A stretch of 36,794 nucleotides of DNA, taken from Companilactobacillus insicii (GTDB taxonomy: Bacteria; Bacillota; Bacilli; Lactobacillales; Lactobacillaceae). The notes beneath the pieces were generated by a model. The model was not told where the DNA came from. It did not search any database and saw only the letters and a program-made list of their open reading frames with translations. Positions 6,707 to 14,805 of the stretch are shown here, one piece after another. Location: positions 1-36,794 of the forward strand of contig NZ_RHNU01000026.1 of NCBI RefSeq assembly GCF_003946015.1. The letters are read 5' to 3'. A program made the translations under genes and the position numbers. How positions within the stretch are numbered: position 1 is the first letter of the stretch; each line of letters starts with the position of its first letter.

Positions 6707-8185
6707 ATGACGCAATCGAGGACCAATGTAATTGCTATTACTATTGCAATTTACATAGCAACTTTTGTCAGTTCTATTGAGGGAACTATATTGTCCACGG
6801 CTTTGCCAACAATAGTTGGAGATTTACATGGAGTTTCACTAATGAACTGGGTATTCTCAATTTATTTGTTAGTTACAGCAATGGTTACACCGATATACGG
6901 CAAGTTAACGGATTTGATTGGTCGTAAGCCAGTTGTACAGATTGGTTTAGCAATTTTTACTTTTGGATCTTTAATGAGCGGCTTATCTAATTCAATGATG
7001 GAATTAGTATTATGGAGAGCTGTCCAAGGCCTTGGAGCTGGTGCTTTACCTACAGCAACCGTCACTATTATTGCCGACATGTATCCTTATGAGAAGCGAC
7101 CACGGATTTTAGGGTTGAATAATTTAGTATGGGGTATAGCAACTATATCTGCGCCACTAATTGGTGGCTTAGTTGTCAACATGTTAAGTTGGCATTGGGT
7201 ATTTTTTATAAGCATACCTTTGCGATTATTGATTATGATATTGTTCCAATTATTTTTGCATGAATCAAGAAATAGCAGTCAAGTGAATATTGATTTTAGT
7301 GGTAGTTTTTGGTTAATGTTAAGTGTTTTGTTTTTGATGCTTGATTTCCAATTCTTAAGTGGCAAAAATATTAATTGGACTAATATAGCTTTCTTCCTAT
7401 TGTTAAGTGTATTTTCATTATGGCGCTTTGTACATCACGAAAGATATGCAAAGGAACCAGTTGTTTCATTACATTTGTTTAAAAACAAACCATTTATCGC
7501 TCAAAATGCAATAGCGGCATTGATAAGCGGATATTTGATGGCTATTACAGTTTATATTCCAATTTGGGTACAGGGAGTTTTAGGTGTCCCAGTCTCATTT
7601 GCTGGATTTGTGATTACACCACACTCCATCTTTTGGATAATAGGATCATTCGTAACTAGTTATTTAATTACTAAGTTGATTCCCAAAAAGATTTTAACGT
7701 TTAGTTTGTCGATAGTATTATTTGCCGGTGTCTTATTAGCCTTTGTACCGATGATGACAAGCTTTGGATGGTTCTTTATTATTACAGCTATCAGTGGATT
7801 TGGTTTTGGAATTACAATTGTAACGACTACTGTGGAATCACAACATTTAGTTTCAAAAGAAAATGTAGGCGTTGCGACAGCATTTAATACTTTGTCTAAA
7901 ACACTTGGACAGACACTCATGGTTTCTATTTTTGGGATTATGTTAAATGTCGGCATACAACGTGGTGTTTGGGAACATAAGAAGACAAGTATTGATATGG
8001 TTAATACTTTGATTAATCCTAAAACAGCAATAAGTTTACCTTCTAATATGGTACTAACTTTAAAACAAATTTTGTTTAATGGACTGCACGGTGTCTATTT
8101 ATTAGGAGTAGTCGTAATCGTTTTAGCATTTTTAATTAATAAATTTGGCTACAAATCTGATTTAAAAGATGTAAACAATCATTAG
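6707..8185 (+). CDS. DHA2-family MFS drug:H+ antiporter (EmrB/QacA type)
   Basis: A 492-aa, about 14-helix major facilitator of the DHA2 family, expected to export hydrophobic drugs or metabolites using the proton gradient. Signatures: SSIEGTILSTALPTI in helix 1, motif A GKLTDLIGRKP (about 66-76), RAVQGLGAGALP (motif B region, helix 4), and LNNLVWGIATISAPLIGG (motif C, helix 5). The start is ATG 6707; GAGGGGG is about 12 nt upstream and the overlapping TTG is out of frame. It resembles the 481-aa DHA2 protein at 17231 closely in helices 1-5 and is probably a paralogue. It is a single gene with its own terminator; no regulator lies next to it. Confidence 0.9.
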   Translation: MTQSRTNVIAITIAIYIATFVSSIEGTILSTALPTIVGDLHGVSLMNWVFSIYLLVTAMVTPIYGKLTDLIGRKPVVQIGLAIFTFGSLMSGLSNSMMELVLWRAVQGLGAGALPTATVTIIADMYPYEKRPRILGLNNLVWGIATISAPLIGGLVVNMLSWHWVFFISIPLRLLIMILFQLFLHESRNSSQVNIDFSGSFWLMLSVLFLMLDFQFLSGKNINWTNIAFFLLLSVFSLWRFVHHERYAKEPVVSLHLFKNKPFIAQNAIAALISGYLMAITVYIPIWVQGVLGVPVSFAGFVITPHSIFWIIGSFVTSYLITKLIPKKILTFSLSIVLFAGVLLAFVPMMTSFGWFFIITAISGFGFGITIVTTTVESQHLVSKENVGVATAFNTLSKTLGQTLMVSIFGIMLNVGIQRGVWEHKKTSIDMVNTLINPKTAISLPSNMVLTLKQILFNGLHGVYLLGVVVIVLAFLINKFGYKSDLKDVNNH

Positions 8186-8211
8186 ATTTAATATTATGAT
8201 TGTTTTTTTTT
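8173..8211 (+). terminator. Terminator of the first DHA2 gene
   Basis: 10-bp arms AAACAATCAT and ATGATTGTTT followed by eight T; overlaps the stop codon. Confidence 0.75.
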
Positions 8212-8266
8212 GAATTTAAAGTGATAAGATAATCAGTATCGTTTTAAAAATTAAGGAGTGAGATGT

Positions 8267-8935
8267 ATTAAAAATTCATTACAGACTAGAACAATTGCCT
8301 TGATTGTAGGCTTGATTCTGAATGCTTTCGGAAATGGATTGTGTATAACTTCCAATATGGGAAGTGGGATTTGGACTGCAGCCGCGGTCAACCTAAATAT
8401 GTGGATTGGTGTTAACGTTGGTGTTCTTTTGTTTATTTTTGGTGTGACTAATGCGTTGACTAATTTAGTATTAATCAAGCAATTAGATATAAAACGTTTT
8501 GTTGCTGAAGTTTTGTATATTCTATTTTTTAGTTATTTTGTAGATATTTTTACTAATTTATTAACAGCAATGGGAGTTCAACATTTACCAATGCTAGTTA
8601 GGACTCTGATATCATTTTCGGGTGTTATTTGCTTCTGTATAGCTATTTCTTTGTACCAGCGAGCTAATATTGTTATGCATCCAAATGATGATACTACGAA
8701 TATTTTGCGTTTCTTATACTTGAAGGGTAATTCTACAGCAGCACAAATAATTGATTTTATACCGCCAACAGTTGTTGTCTTGATTTCATTTTTTGCCACA
8801 CATGAAATTTATGCCGTCAATGTTGGTACATTATTTTCTATTTTGCTAAATGGTGTATTGATTGCTGAATCAGACAAATTAATTTGGCCAAGTTTAAAGC
8901 ATAATTTCAAAGCAAAAAATATTGATGAGGGATGA
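8267..8935 (+). CDS. YczE/YitT-type integral membrane protein with abnormal start
   Basis: A polytopic membrane protein of about 222 aa. The opening RTIALIVGLILNAFGNGLCITSNMGSG, with a small-residue helix followed by a cytosolic-edge GSG/GxxxW turn, resembles the YczE/YyaS (DUF6198-like) family of unknown transport role. The start is unclear. A GTG at 8258 is in frame but is part of the only good Shine-Dalgarno (AAGGAG, 8253-8258), so it should not be used. An ATG at 8263 is 1 nt off frame and stops after two codons. ATT at 8267 is in frame with ideal 8-nt spacing and would give MKNSLQTR if the ATT were decoded as Met, leaving out that residue's usual Ile. Either a rare ATT start or a one-base insertion after the ATG explains this. 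The next gene follows within 7 nt. Confidence 0.65.
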   Translation: MKNSLQTRTIALIVGLILNAFGNGLCITSNMGSGIWTAAAVNLNMWIGVNVGVLLFIFGVTNALTNLVLIKQLDIKRFVAEVLYILFFSYFVDIFTNLLTAMGVQHLPMLVRTLISFSGVICFCIAISLYQRANIVMHPNDDTTNILRFLYLKGNSTAAQIIDFIPPTVVVLISFFATHEIYAVNVGTLFSILLNGVLIAESDKLIWPSLKHNFKAKNIDEG

Positions 8936-8941
8936 TTCAAT

Positions 8942-9106
8942 ATGAAAATTAAAATTACAGTTCCAAAAGTAAATGAGTATCACTATGTTTCGTATTCACA
9001 AATAAAGTAAAATGATGTTCCAGTCGATCGTATAACAATTGAATGGTGTCAACCTGAAATTATTAATTTAGTTGCTGATTGGTTGTCTGATAAGTTATTT
9101 TCATAG
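8942..9106 (+). pseudogene. Small 55-codon ORF with in-frame TAA
   Basis: ATG 8942 starts a frame MKIKITVPKVNEYHYVSYSQ..., broken by TAA at 9008-9010 and then open again (NDVPVDRITIEWCQPEII...) to TAG 9104-9106. GAGGGATGA upstream supplies a ribosome binding site, and the ORF follows the YczE-like gene by 6 nt and is followed at once by a terminator, so it is the last gene of that transcript. CAA to TAA (one transition) would explain the break. I do not recognise a family. It could also produce a 22-aa peptide. Confidence 0.5.
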
Positions 9107-9147
9107 AGATGAAGTTGAATGAAAAAATTCAGTTTCATCTTTTTTTA
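9107..9147 (+). terminator. Terminator after the YczE-like gene unit
   Basis: 14-bp stem beginning AGATGAAG and closing TTTCATCT, with two wobble pairs and loop GAAAAA, followed by seven or more T. Starts next to the TAG at 9104. Confidence 0.8.
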
Positions 9148-9307
9148 TGGATTAATAGTTATTAAAAAATTGTGTTTGGATTATTATAAGGAAAGTATTA
9201 AGGACTATTTAAGTATTTTTGTGGAAGCGGTATCATATAAATAGACATAGGATTCGCTATGTTGTATGATTTCCTATAAATCTTAGAAGAACGGAGAGTG
9301 AAGCCCA

Positions 9308-9586
9308 TTGAAGCTAGAAGATTTGGAGGGGTTGAAACTAATCCTTTCAAAATTGTACGAAACTCTTGACATGGCATTAGAAAGTAATAAACTTGCTGGC
9401 AAGGCCATCTTGAATGTCTATAGAGAATTAGACGATACTAATGATATAAGCAATAGAACATTGCTTTCGTTGGAATCGTACTTGGGTCGATTATCATTGT
9501 TCGAAGGCTTCAAGTTAACTAATGAGGGAAAGAACTTCTATGAACAAATTGATTCAATAGATCAGAAGTACACTACCGCATCTTAA
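9308..9586 (+). CDS. Bacteriocin-immunity-like small helical protein
   Basis: A 92-aa, mostly helical, charged protein without membrane segment, resembling the enterocin A immunity (EntA_Immun) four-helix-bundle family that protects cells from class IIa bacteriocins by binding the mannose permease/bacteriocin complex on the inner face. Start: TTG 9308, about 11 nt after GGAG (9293-9296); a GTG at 9298 is out of frame. The leader has a small inverted repeat ACATAG-N6-CTATGT (9245-9262). It precedes a second similar gene at 9638; no bacteriocin precursor with a double-glycine leader or ABC exporter is present nearby, so these look like orphan immunity genes. Family call by size, helicity and context, so moderate. 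Confidence 0.6.
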   Translation: MKLEDLEGLKLILSKLYETLDMALESNKLAGKAILNVYRELDDTNDISNRTLLSLESYLGRLSLFEGFKLTNEGKNFYEQIDSIDQKYTTAS

Positions 9587-9637
9587 GTTAATGATGTATT
9601 TGACGGACAGTAAAAAATAAAAAGTAGGTGTATATTT

Positions 9638-9913
9638 ATGAAAATGACAGATGATACAGAAGCAAAGAAGATTTTATCAGAATTATACACGGATATTAAT
9701 AACTACAAAGATCTTGATAAAGATGATTATGCAAAGAACTTAGTACTGAGAACTTATAATCTACTCGATAAGAATTATTCATATAATTATCTTTTTGGTC
9801 GTTTAAAAGACGATACGCAAGTTACTCGTACTTTACGCCAAATGGATGAGGGAACAGATTACGAAGAAAAAATTAATTATCTTGCAAAGGGTGTTAACTA
9901 CGCAATTTATTGA
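9638..9913 (+). CDS. Second bacteriocin-immunity-like small protein
   Basis: A 91-aa soluble helical protein (MKMTDDTEAKKILSELYTDI...), again like EntA_Immun-type immunity proteins: same length as its neighbour, with an N-terminal KKILSELY helix similar to LILSKLYE of the first. Ribosome binding site AAGTAGGTG about 9 nt before the ATG. The 51-nt gap to the first gene contains no terminator, so the two are probably co-transcribed. The pair may protect against two different bacteriocins. Related but diverged sequences suggest old duplication. Confidence 0.6.
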   Translation: MKMTDDTEAKKILSELYTDINNYKDLDKDDYAKNLVLRTYNLLDKNYSYNYLFGRLKDDTQVTRTLRQMDEGTDYEEKINYLAKGVNYAIY

Positions 9914-9946
9914 TGTTTTAAGATAGATTAATTCAATATAGAATGT

Positions 9947-9995
9947 AAAAGGATTGTCATATGAAGTTTTTTGATTTCATATGACGATCCTTTTT
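9947..9995. terminator. Bidirectional terminator between convergent units
   Basis: Long stem of about 19 bp (arms 9947-9965 and 9976-9994, with one mispair) with A-run and T-run at opposite ends. It separates the immunity genes from the convergent permease gene. Confidence 0.8.
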
Positions 9996-9998
9996 GCT

Positions 9999-11243
9999 CT
10001 ATAAACTATGAAGATATTTTTTATGATTTTTAATGTGGAAGAATAGAACGGTAGATAAGTTGAATATGACGAACAGTGTTAGAAAAATGATGATTTCAGA
10101 TGAAATACTGTTACCGATAGAGATAGTACTTCGAAATGCGTTTACTGAAATTGTCATTGGTAGATATGGATGAATTGTTTTGAAAAAGTTGTTGGATAAT
10201 TCAATCGGATATGTACCAGCCGACCCGCCTAGTTGGATGATCATGAATAGTAACATTAACCAAGCTCCAGTCATTCCAAATAATAAGTTGAAGAATGTCA
10301 CGATACTTAGGAATGTTATGCCTGTTAGTAGTACGAATCCATAGGTCTTAAGAATTTGTAATGGTTCAAGGCCACAGAAGTATACGAGTAAACCATACAT
10401 AATTGAAGCGGCCACGATAATGAATCCAAATAGAAATAGCATTTTTGAAGACCACCAGGATAATCCATTTTTAGGATCATTGCGTGGAGTGTAGGTATCA
10501 TAAATAATATTTAACGTGATACATCCGACAAATAGTGCAACTGACATCAAATATGGTGCCATACCAGTACCGTTGTTTTTTACATGAGTTGAGTCATGAT
10601 GGATTAATTTAATAGGATCAACTATTCGATTATTGGTAGCTAGTGGTTGAATTGATTGAGCAATGGATTTTAATTGTAGTGAACTTTTTGCGTTGGACAG
10701 AGCTTGTTTCAACATGGTCCCAGAAGCATTAGTTTTTGCAACTAAGCTATTTAAATATAATTTAGAAATTTTATTATTTAATTGTGTTTGAATTTTTTCA
10801 ATTGCGGTTGTACTCATTTTCATGGCTACGAAGCTATGTCCCGCACTTGTATAGTAATCCAACTTTATTTGCTTAGCATTGGGTTCTGATAATTTAGATG
10901 CCTGCTTGGAGAAGTCTTTTGGTATCTGGATAATCATATAGACTTTGCCTGAATTCAAATCGGAGTGTGCCTTTGATTTAGTAAGAAATTCAAAGTGTAG
11001 TGATTTATTTTTCTTGAGTGATTTTGTGAGTTGCTTGCCAAAATCAAATTGGGTCCCGTTACTTGTAATGGCTTTATCTTCGTTTACGACAGCAACCGGT
11101 AAATTTTTTGTTTCTTGATATGGGTTCCAGAGCGATGATAAGAATATGACAGCGTAAAAAGCGGGGATTAGAAGAATACCTAATAGGATTCTGATTTGGG
11201 AACGGTCATTCTTAAATATATATTTAAGTTCAGATGTAAGCAT
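9999..11243 (-). CDS. YhgE/Pip-like ABC-2 type membrane permease (copy 1)
   Basis: A 414-aa membrane protein: one N-terminal helix (about 18-40, LLGILLIPAFYAVIFLSSLWNPY), a large outer domain with the YhgE/Pip signature LPVAVVNEDKAI, then about five to six helices from residue 225 on (ABC-2 fold). Proteins of this type include the phage-infection protein Pip/YhgE and DUF3533-like exporters; no ATPase gene is near, so its energy source is unknown. Start: ATG 11241-11243, 8 nt after GAGGTG; the upstream GTG (11250-11252) overlaps that site, and the paralogue at 20420 begins the same way (MLxxExxYxxKN). It lies downstream of, and on the same strand as, its TetR gene, but that gene has its own terminator, and an inverted repeat sits in the gap. 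Confidence 0.82.
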   Translation of the reverse strand: MLTSELKYIFKNDRSQIRILLGILLIPAFYAVIFLSSLWNPYQETKNLPVAVVNEDKAITSNGTQFDFGKQLTKSLKKNKSLHFEFLTKSKAHSDLNSGKVYMIIQIPKDFSKQASKLSEPNAKQIKLDYYTSAGHSFVAMKMSTTAIEKIQTQLNNKISKLYLNSLVAKTNASGTMLKQALSNAKSSLQLKSIAQSIQPLATNNRIVDPIKLIHHDSTHVKNNGTGMAPYLMSVALFVGCITLNIIYDTYTPRNDPKNGLSWWSSKMLFLFGFIIVAASIMYGLLVYFCGLEPLQILKTYGFVLLTGITFLSIVTFFNLLFGMTGAWLMLLFMIIQLGGSAGTYPIELSNNFFKTIHPYLPMTISVNAFRSTISIGNSISSEIIIFLTLFVIFNLSTVLFFHIKNHKKYLHSL

Positions 11244-11273
11244 ATTGAACACCTCGATTGATAATCATTAATG

Positions 11274-11292
11274 AATGAACCATTCGTTCATT
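11274..11292. promoter_or_regulatory. TetR-type operator before permease copy 1
   Basis: Perfect 7-bp inverted repeat AATGAAC-N5-GTTCATT, with symmetry extending outward to about 27 bp. It is 31 nt upstream of the permease ATG and close to the TetR gene, so it is probably the repressor's site. Confidence 0.6.
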
Positions 11293-11335
11293 TATTAATT
11301 GGTGCAAGCCTATATCGACTATGATAATGGTTCAA

Positions 11336-11376
11336 ATAAAAAGCACTTACTAAATTTGGTAACCTTTAGTAAGTGC
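11336..11376 (-). terminator. Terminator of TetR gene 1
   Basis: Perfect 12-bp stem GCACTTACTAAA / TTTAGTAAGTGC (11343-11376) followed on the minus strand by TTTTTATTT. It overlaps the 3' end of the TetR gene. Confidence 0.7.
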
Positions 11377-12015
11377 ATCAATAATGGTTTTTGACATCAT
11401 ATCCATATTGTATTCATTTTTGTAGTTTTCAAATGAGTCGTATTTTTTATGTGTAGACCACCAAAAAATTAAATCAACAATCATCATTGAATCATAATCG
11501 GAATTTGTTGTAGAACGTAAATTAGTATTATTAGCGAGATATGTAGATATTTCTTTGTATAAAGTTTGACGATACTTTTCATAAAGTTTGATTAAATTGG
11601 TATCGATATTTGGATTTTTTTCTAGTATTAAAAAGTAACGGCCATATACTTTGAAAATATCAAACAAATCTAAAATTAATGATTCTAAATTGTATGAACC
11701 ATCAGTAATCAGTAATTTGGTATCCAGCTTTTTTGTGTATATTTCGTAAGTTGATTTTGTTTTTTTTACAAGTTGAGTAGATGATATTTCACCCAATGGG
11801 TAATCATGTTTGGAATTGAGATTACTCTTATCGAGACTTGTTAAAAAAATAAAATCTAAGAGGGCCTTTTTACTATCGAAGAGATCATATAATGAACCAA
11901 CGGAGATGTTTGCAAGCTTAGCGATATCCTTCATTTTGGTTTCATTGTAACCAGAGTTAATAAAAAGTGTGCATGAACTTTCAAAAATATTGATTAATTT
12001 ATCATCAGTTTTCAT
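11350..12015 (-). CDS. TetR/AcrR-family regulator (triad copy 1)
   Basis: A 221-aa regulator. The N-terminal helix-turn-helix reads KMKDIAKLANISVGSLYDLFDSKKALLDFIF (two quoted motifs joined here as described: AKLANISVGSLYDLF is the recognition region). The C-terminal ligand domain is diverged. Start: ATG 12013-12015 has GAGGT 7 nt upstream; a longer frame from 12054 has no ribosome binding site. It is divergent from the CDF exporter at 12163 and upstream of the permease, so it sits between both likely targets. The operator at 11274 lies in front of the permease. TetR family membership is clear; ligand unknown. Confidence 0.85.
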   Translation of the reverse strand: MKTDDKLINIFESSCTLFINSGYNETKMKDIAKLANISVGSLYDLFDSKKALLDFIFLTSLDKSNLNSKHDYPLGEISSTQLVKKTKSTYEIYTKKLDTKLLITDGSYNLESLILDLFDIFKVYGRYFLILEKNPNIDTNLIKLYEKYRQTLYKEISTYLANNTNLRSTTNSDYDSMMIVDLIFWWSTHKKYDSFENYKNEYNMDMMSKTIIDALTKGYQI

Positions 12016-12162
12016 TTCAATTACCTCATTATTAACGACATTTATCCTTAGCATAACATTTTGTATAAGTATATTAATAATACAAATTGTAACTTGTAAA
12101 AATCAAGAATCTCGTGTTAGCATACCCACAAAACTTTTATCACTATCCAGAAGGTGATTTTT

Positions 12163-13056
12163 TTGGTATACGAAGAATTTGAAAAGAATAATTTGCATGA
12201 AATTAAAATTTCACAATTAATGGCATTTTCGAATATTTGTTTTTATTTATTAATTTCAATTACAAAATTGATAGTTGGACATTTTTCGAATTCCACTGCT
12301 TTGAAGGCAGACGGATATAATGGTGCGACTGATACACTAGCTTATTTCATTATTATTTTAGGACTAATGTTTGCGAGACGTCCAGCTGATCAATTTCACA
12401 AATTTGGTTATGCAAAAGCTGAAACTTTAGCTACTTTGATGACCTCGGTGTTGATTTCTGAAACTGGTATGTGGGTTATTTACAAAGGTATTAATGCCTT
12501 ATTAAACAAAAATGATGCTAGGCCAGATTTCTTAGCTGCTTTTGTTGGTATTGGAATGAGCATTCTGACATTAATTTTCTTTTTGATTAATCGTCATATT
12601 GCCAAAAAAATAAATAGTCAACCTTTACTAGCCTCATCACATGATCAAAGGTTGGATGCAATAACGAGTATTACGACCGGTATCGTCATAATTATTTCTA
12701 GTTTTAGCTTTGCATGGATCGATAAAATCAACGCAATTATTATTGGAATATTTATGATGCGAACTGCTTATAAAATATTTGATAACAGTGCCTTTCGATT
12801 AATTGATGGTTTTGATAAAGAAAAACTAAAAAATTTTTCCGATGAGATACAGAGATTTAAGAAGATTAAAAGTATACAACGAATACAAGGACGGGAATAT
12901 GAGAATGATATTTACCTTTCAGTAGTTGTCCAAGTCGGACATAAAATGACAGTGGATGAAACTGTGGATCTGAAGGATGATATTCAAGATGATTTACGAA
13001 AAAAATTTGGTATTTTTGAATTAGATATGCAATTTATCACTAAGCAACGTATATGA
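12163..13056 (+). CDS. Cation diffusion facilitator exporter, predicted Mn type (copy 1)
   Basis: A 297-aa CDF transporter with six predicted helices (about 18-210) and a cytosolic C-terminal domain with GREYENDIYLSVVVQV. It exports divalent metal in exchange for protons. Helix 2 has ADGYNGATD (D50, N53, D57) and helix 5 has SHDQRLD (D161, D165): N-x3-D and D-x3-D in place of the H-x3-D of zinc CDFs, as in Mn exporters such as streptococcal MntE, so Mn(II) is the likely substrate. Start: TTG 12163, 5 nt after AAGGTGA; the GTG at 12154 is inside that site. The paralogue at 21738 aligns from the same TTG. It is divergent from TetR gene 1. Confidence 0.85.
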   Translation: MVYEEFEKNNLHEIKISQLMAFSNICFYLLISITKLIVGHFSNSTALKADGYNGATDTLAYFIIILGLMFARRPADQFHKFGYAKAETLATLMTSVLISETGMWVIYKGINALLNKNDARPDFLAAFVGIGMSILTLIFFLINRHIAKKINSQPLLASSHDQRLDAITSITTGIVIIISSFSFAWIDKINAIIIGIFMMRTAYKIFDNSAFRLIDGFDKEKLKNFSDEIQRFKKIKSIQRIQGREYENDIYLSVVVQVGHKMTVDETVDLKDDIQDDLRKKFGIFELDMQFITKQRI

Positions 13057-13188
13057 CTTAAAATATTTTTTCGAACTTCTATTGTACTTATACGAGTTGT
13101 ACAACCGGTATACAATAATTGTCATCTATTTAAATGGTGGTTAAATAAGGACGTGAATTACATAATATTCACATTAGAAGGTAAGATT

Positions 13189-14061
13189 ATGAAAAAGAAA
13201 TTATGGGGTGTATTAATAGCACTGACGGTTTTCTTATTCATAGCTGGTTGTGGAAATCAAAAGAAAAATTCTACCAAAACAACCAAGCCTGATGAAAGAA
13301 TTCAGGCAGTTAACTATCAAAGTTTGACTAAAGAAGAAAAGAAAAATATTGAATTTAAGTTCAAGACGGCTGAGGATTCCTATGATTATGCGATTGATAT
13401 GACAATTAAAAATAGGTCAGATAAAGATGTAAGATTTCATTTAACTGATTTTATGATGCTCGACCGTAATAATCCTGATTTTCAAATAAATTCCAGTCTT
13501 AAAAGGGTAATTACCATTAAATCTGGTGATGAAACTACAGTTGATAAATTGTTTGAGCATATTCCTCAAACCATATTAGAAGGGACAGGATCATATTATT
13601 ATTTAAACAATAATTATCGCTTAGGTTATTTAAGAGATACTGTTGGTGTAGTTGAACAAGCATCAAGTTCTGCCACACCAGCTAGAACGGCGTCATCGTC
13701 AGCATCTGTTAGCGTTGTACCAAGAACGTTACAAAAGGGTAATACAGCAAATGGTGTTACTGCTAAAGCAAGTACATTACAACAGTCGTCCACCAATCAA
13801 AATATTATTAACGATTCAGAACAGGCTGTGGCTTTATACAAGCATGCTATGGCCTTAGCTGGGCGTAGAGATATTGTTGCCGTACCTGTTCAAGGTGGCT
13901 TTAGTGTTTATAGTACTGAAGATCCAACAATTGGTAATAATTTTGTCTCATACGATGGGAGTATTGAATCTAAAGGTATTGTTACACCATATTCTCAAGC
14001 ATCCAAACAAACATATAATGATCAGCCTGGTGATGAGCAGTTTGATCCAAGCAAGTATTAA
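13189..14061 (+). CDS. Secreted lipoprotein of unknown function
   Basis: A 290-aa lipoprotein: MKKKLWGVLIALTVFLFIAG then Cys21, a lipobox (FIAGC). Residues about 45-150 form a beta-rich domain with IEFKFKTAEDSYDYAIDMTI, resembling the DUF4352/DUF5067-like ligand or adhesion folds found in lipoproteins; residues about 158-215 are a Ser/Thr/Ala-rich linker; the last 70 residues form a small separate domain (SEQAVALYKHAMALAGRRDI). Start: ATG 13189, 7 nt after AGAAGG; the frame is open 36 nt further up but without a ribosome binding site. It stands alone between the CDF gene and a strong terminator. Function not recognised. Confidence 0.82.
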   Translation: MKKKLWGVLIALTVFLFIAGCGNQKKNSTKTTKPDERIQAVNYQSLTKEEKKNIEFKFKTAEDSYDYAIDMTIKNRSDKDVRFHLTDFMMLDRNNPDFQINSSLKRVITIKSGDETTVDKLFEHIPQTILEGTGSYYYLNNNYRLGYLRDTVGVVEQASSSATPARTASSSASVSVVPRTLQKGNTANGVTAKASTLQQSSTNQNIINDSEQAVALYKHAMALAGRRDIVAVPVQGGFSVYSTEDPTIGNNFVSYDGSIESKGIVTPYSQASKQTYNDQPGDEQFDPSKY

Positions 14062-14066
14062 TTTTA

Positions 14067-14108
14067 AAAAGCACGGAAAAACTAACAAAATAGTTTTTTC
14101 GTGCTTTT
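14067..14108 (+). terminator. Terminator of the lipoprotein gene
   Basis: 18-bp stem (AAAAGCACG-G-AAAAACTA with its partner, one wobble) and loop ACAAAA, then T-rich tail. Confidence 0.8.
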
Positions 14109-14169
14109 GTTTAATAAATGCTGATAGTATTGATTTATAGCATAATTATTTTTCTATAAGGAGATAAAT

Positions 14170-14805
14170 ATGGATAATTTAGAGTTATTGATTCAACAAC
14201 TACAAGCAATTGCACAATCTGGAAAACATTATACAAAAGATGTATTTGATATGGAAAGATACAATCAGCTTGAAGATGTCGCAAAGAAGCTTGCAGCTAA
14301 ATATACCGGTGCTAATGAACAACAATTGGACATTTTCTTTGATTCTGATAATGGATATGTAACTCCAAAAGTTGATGTTCGCGCCGTTACTTTTAATAGT
14401 GAAGATAAAATACTACTGGTAAATGAAAAACGAGGTAATACATGGTCCATTCCTGGAGGTTGGGCTGACATTGGATATTCCATTGGTGAAATTGCGGTTA
14501 AAGAGACCAGAGAAGAAGCTGGGATACATGTAACTCCTAGACGTCTGATTGCGGTAAGGGATATGCAAAAGCATGATTATGCCAAGAAAAATCTTAGTTA
14601 TATTTATAAGAATATTATTGAATGTGTACCTGATAATAATAAATTAACTAATGTCGACAATTCCGAAACAGATGATGCTGAATATTTCACACTTGATGAA
14701 GCATTAAAATTAAATTTATCTTTAAATAGAAATCTACCTGAAGATTTACAGATGGCGTTCAAGTGTCATCATAGTGAGGTATGGGAAACAGTTTTTGATT
14801 ATTAG
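14170..14805 (+). CDS. Nudix hydrolase with N-terminal Nudix_N_2 domain (copy 1)
   Basis: A 211-aa hydrolase probably acting on an ADP-ribose or other nucleoside-diphosphate compound. Residues about 5-60 form the helical Nudix_N_2 domain of YjhB-like proteins; 67-200 form the Nudix fold. The Nudix box begins at G97 and ends KETREEAGI (111-119), keeping the metal-binding E112, E115 and E116. The first Glu of the GX5E part is Tyr (Y103) here and in the second copy. It is about 83% identical to the protein at 25590 (36 mismatches counted by eye). Ribosome binding site AAGGAG before 14170. Its stop overlaps the stop of the convergent HxlR gene by 3 nt with no terminator between. Confidence 0.88.
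   Translation: MDNLELLIQQLQAIAQSGKHYTKDVFDMERYNQLEDVAKKLAAKYTGANEQQLDIFFDSDNGYVTPKVDVRAVTFNSEDKILLVNEKRGNTWSIPGGWADIGYSIGEIAVKETREEAGIHVTPRRLIAVRDMQKHDYAKKNLSYIYKNIIECVPDNNKLTNVDNSETDDAEYFTLDEALKLNLSLNRNLPEDLQMAFKCHHSEVWETVFDY

Noticed and set aside
5716-9010. TAA recoding (read-through) as a genuine feature of this organism
   Set aside because: All other genes end normally at TAA, and neither stop has a known read-through context (for example CARYYA) after it.
9245-9262. ACATAG-N6-CTATGT as a quorum-sensing promoter site for bacteriocin regulation
   Set aside because: It is a single inverted repeat, not the paired direct repeats bound by PlnC/D-type regulators, and no response regulator is near.
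12061-12085. TTGTAT / ATACAA repeat as the TetR-1 operator
   Set aside because: Arms are only 6 bp, with a 13-bp spacer in very AT-rich DNA; the site at 11274 is far better.
13652-14140. Two plus-strand frames overlapping the lipoprotein C-terminus
   Set aside because: Out-of-frame shadows; one runs across the terminator at 14067.
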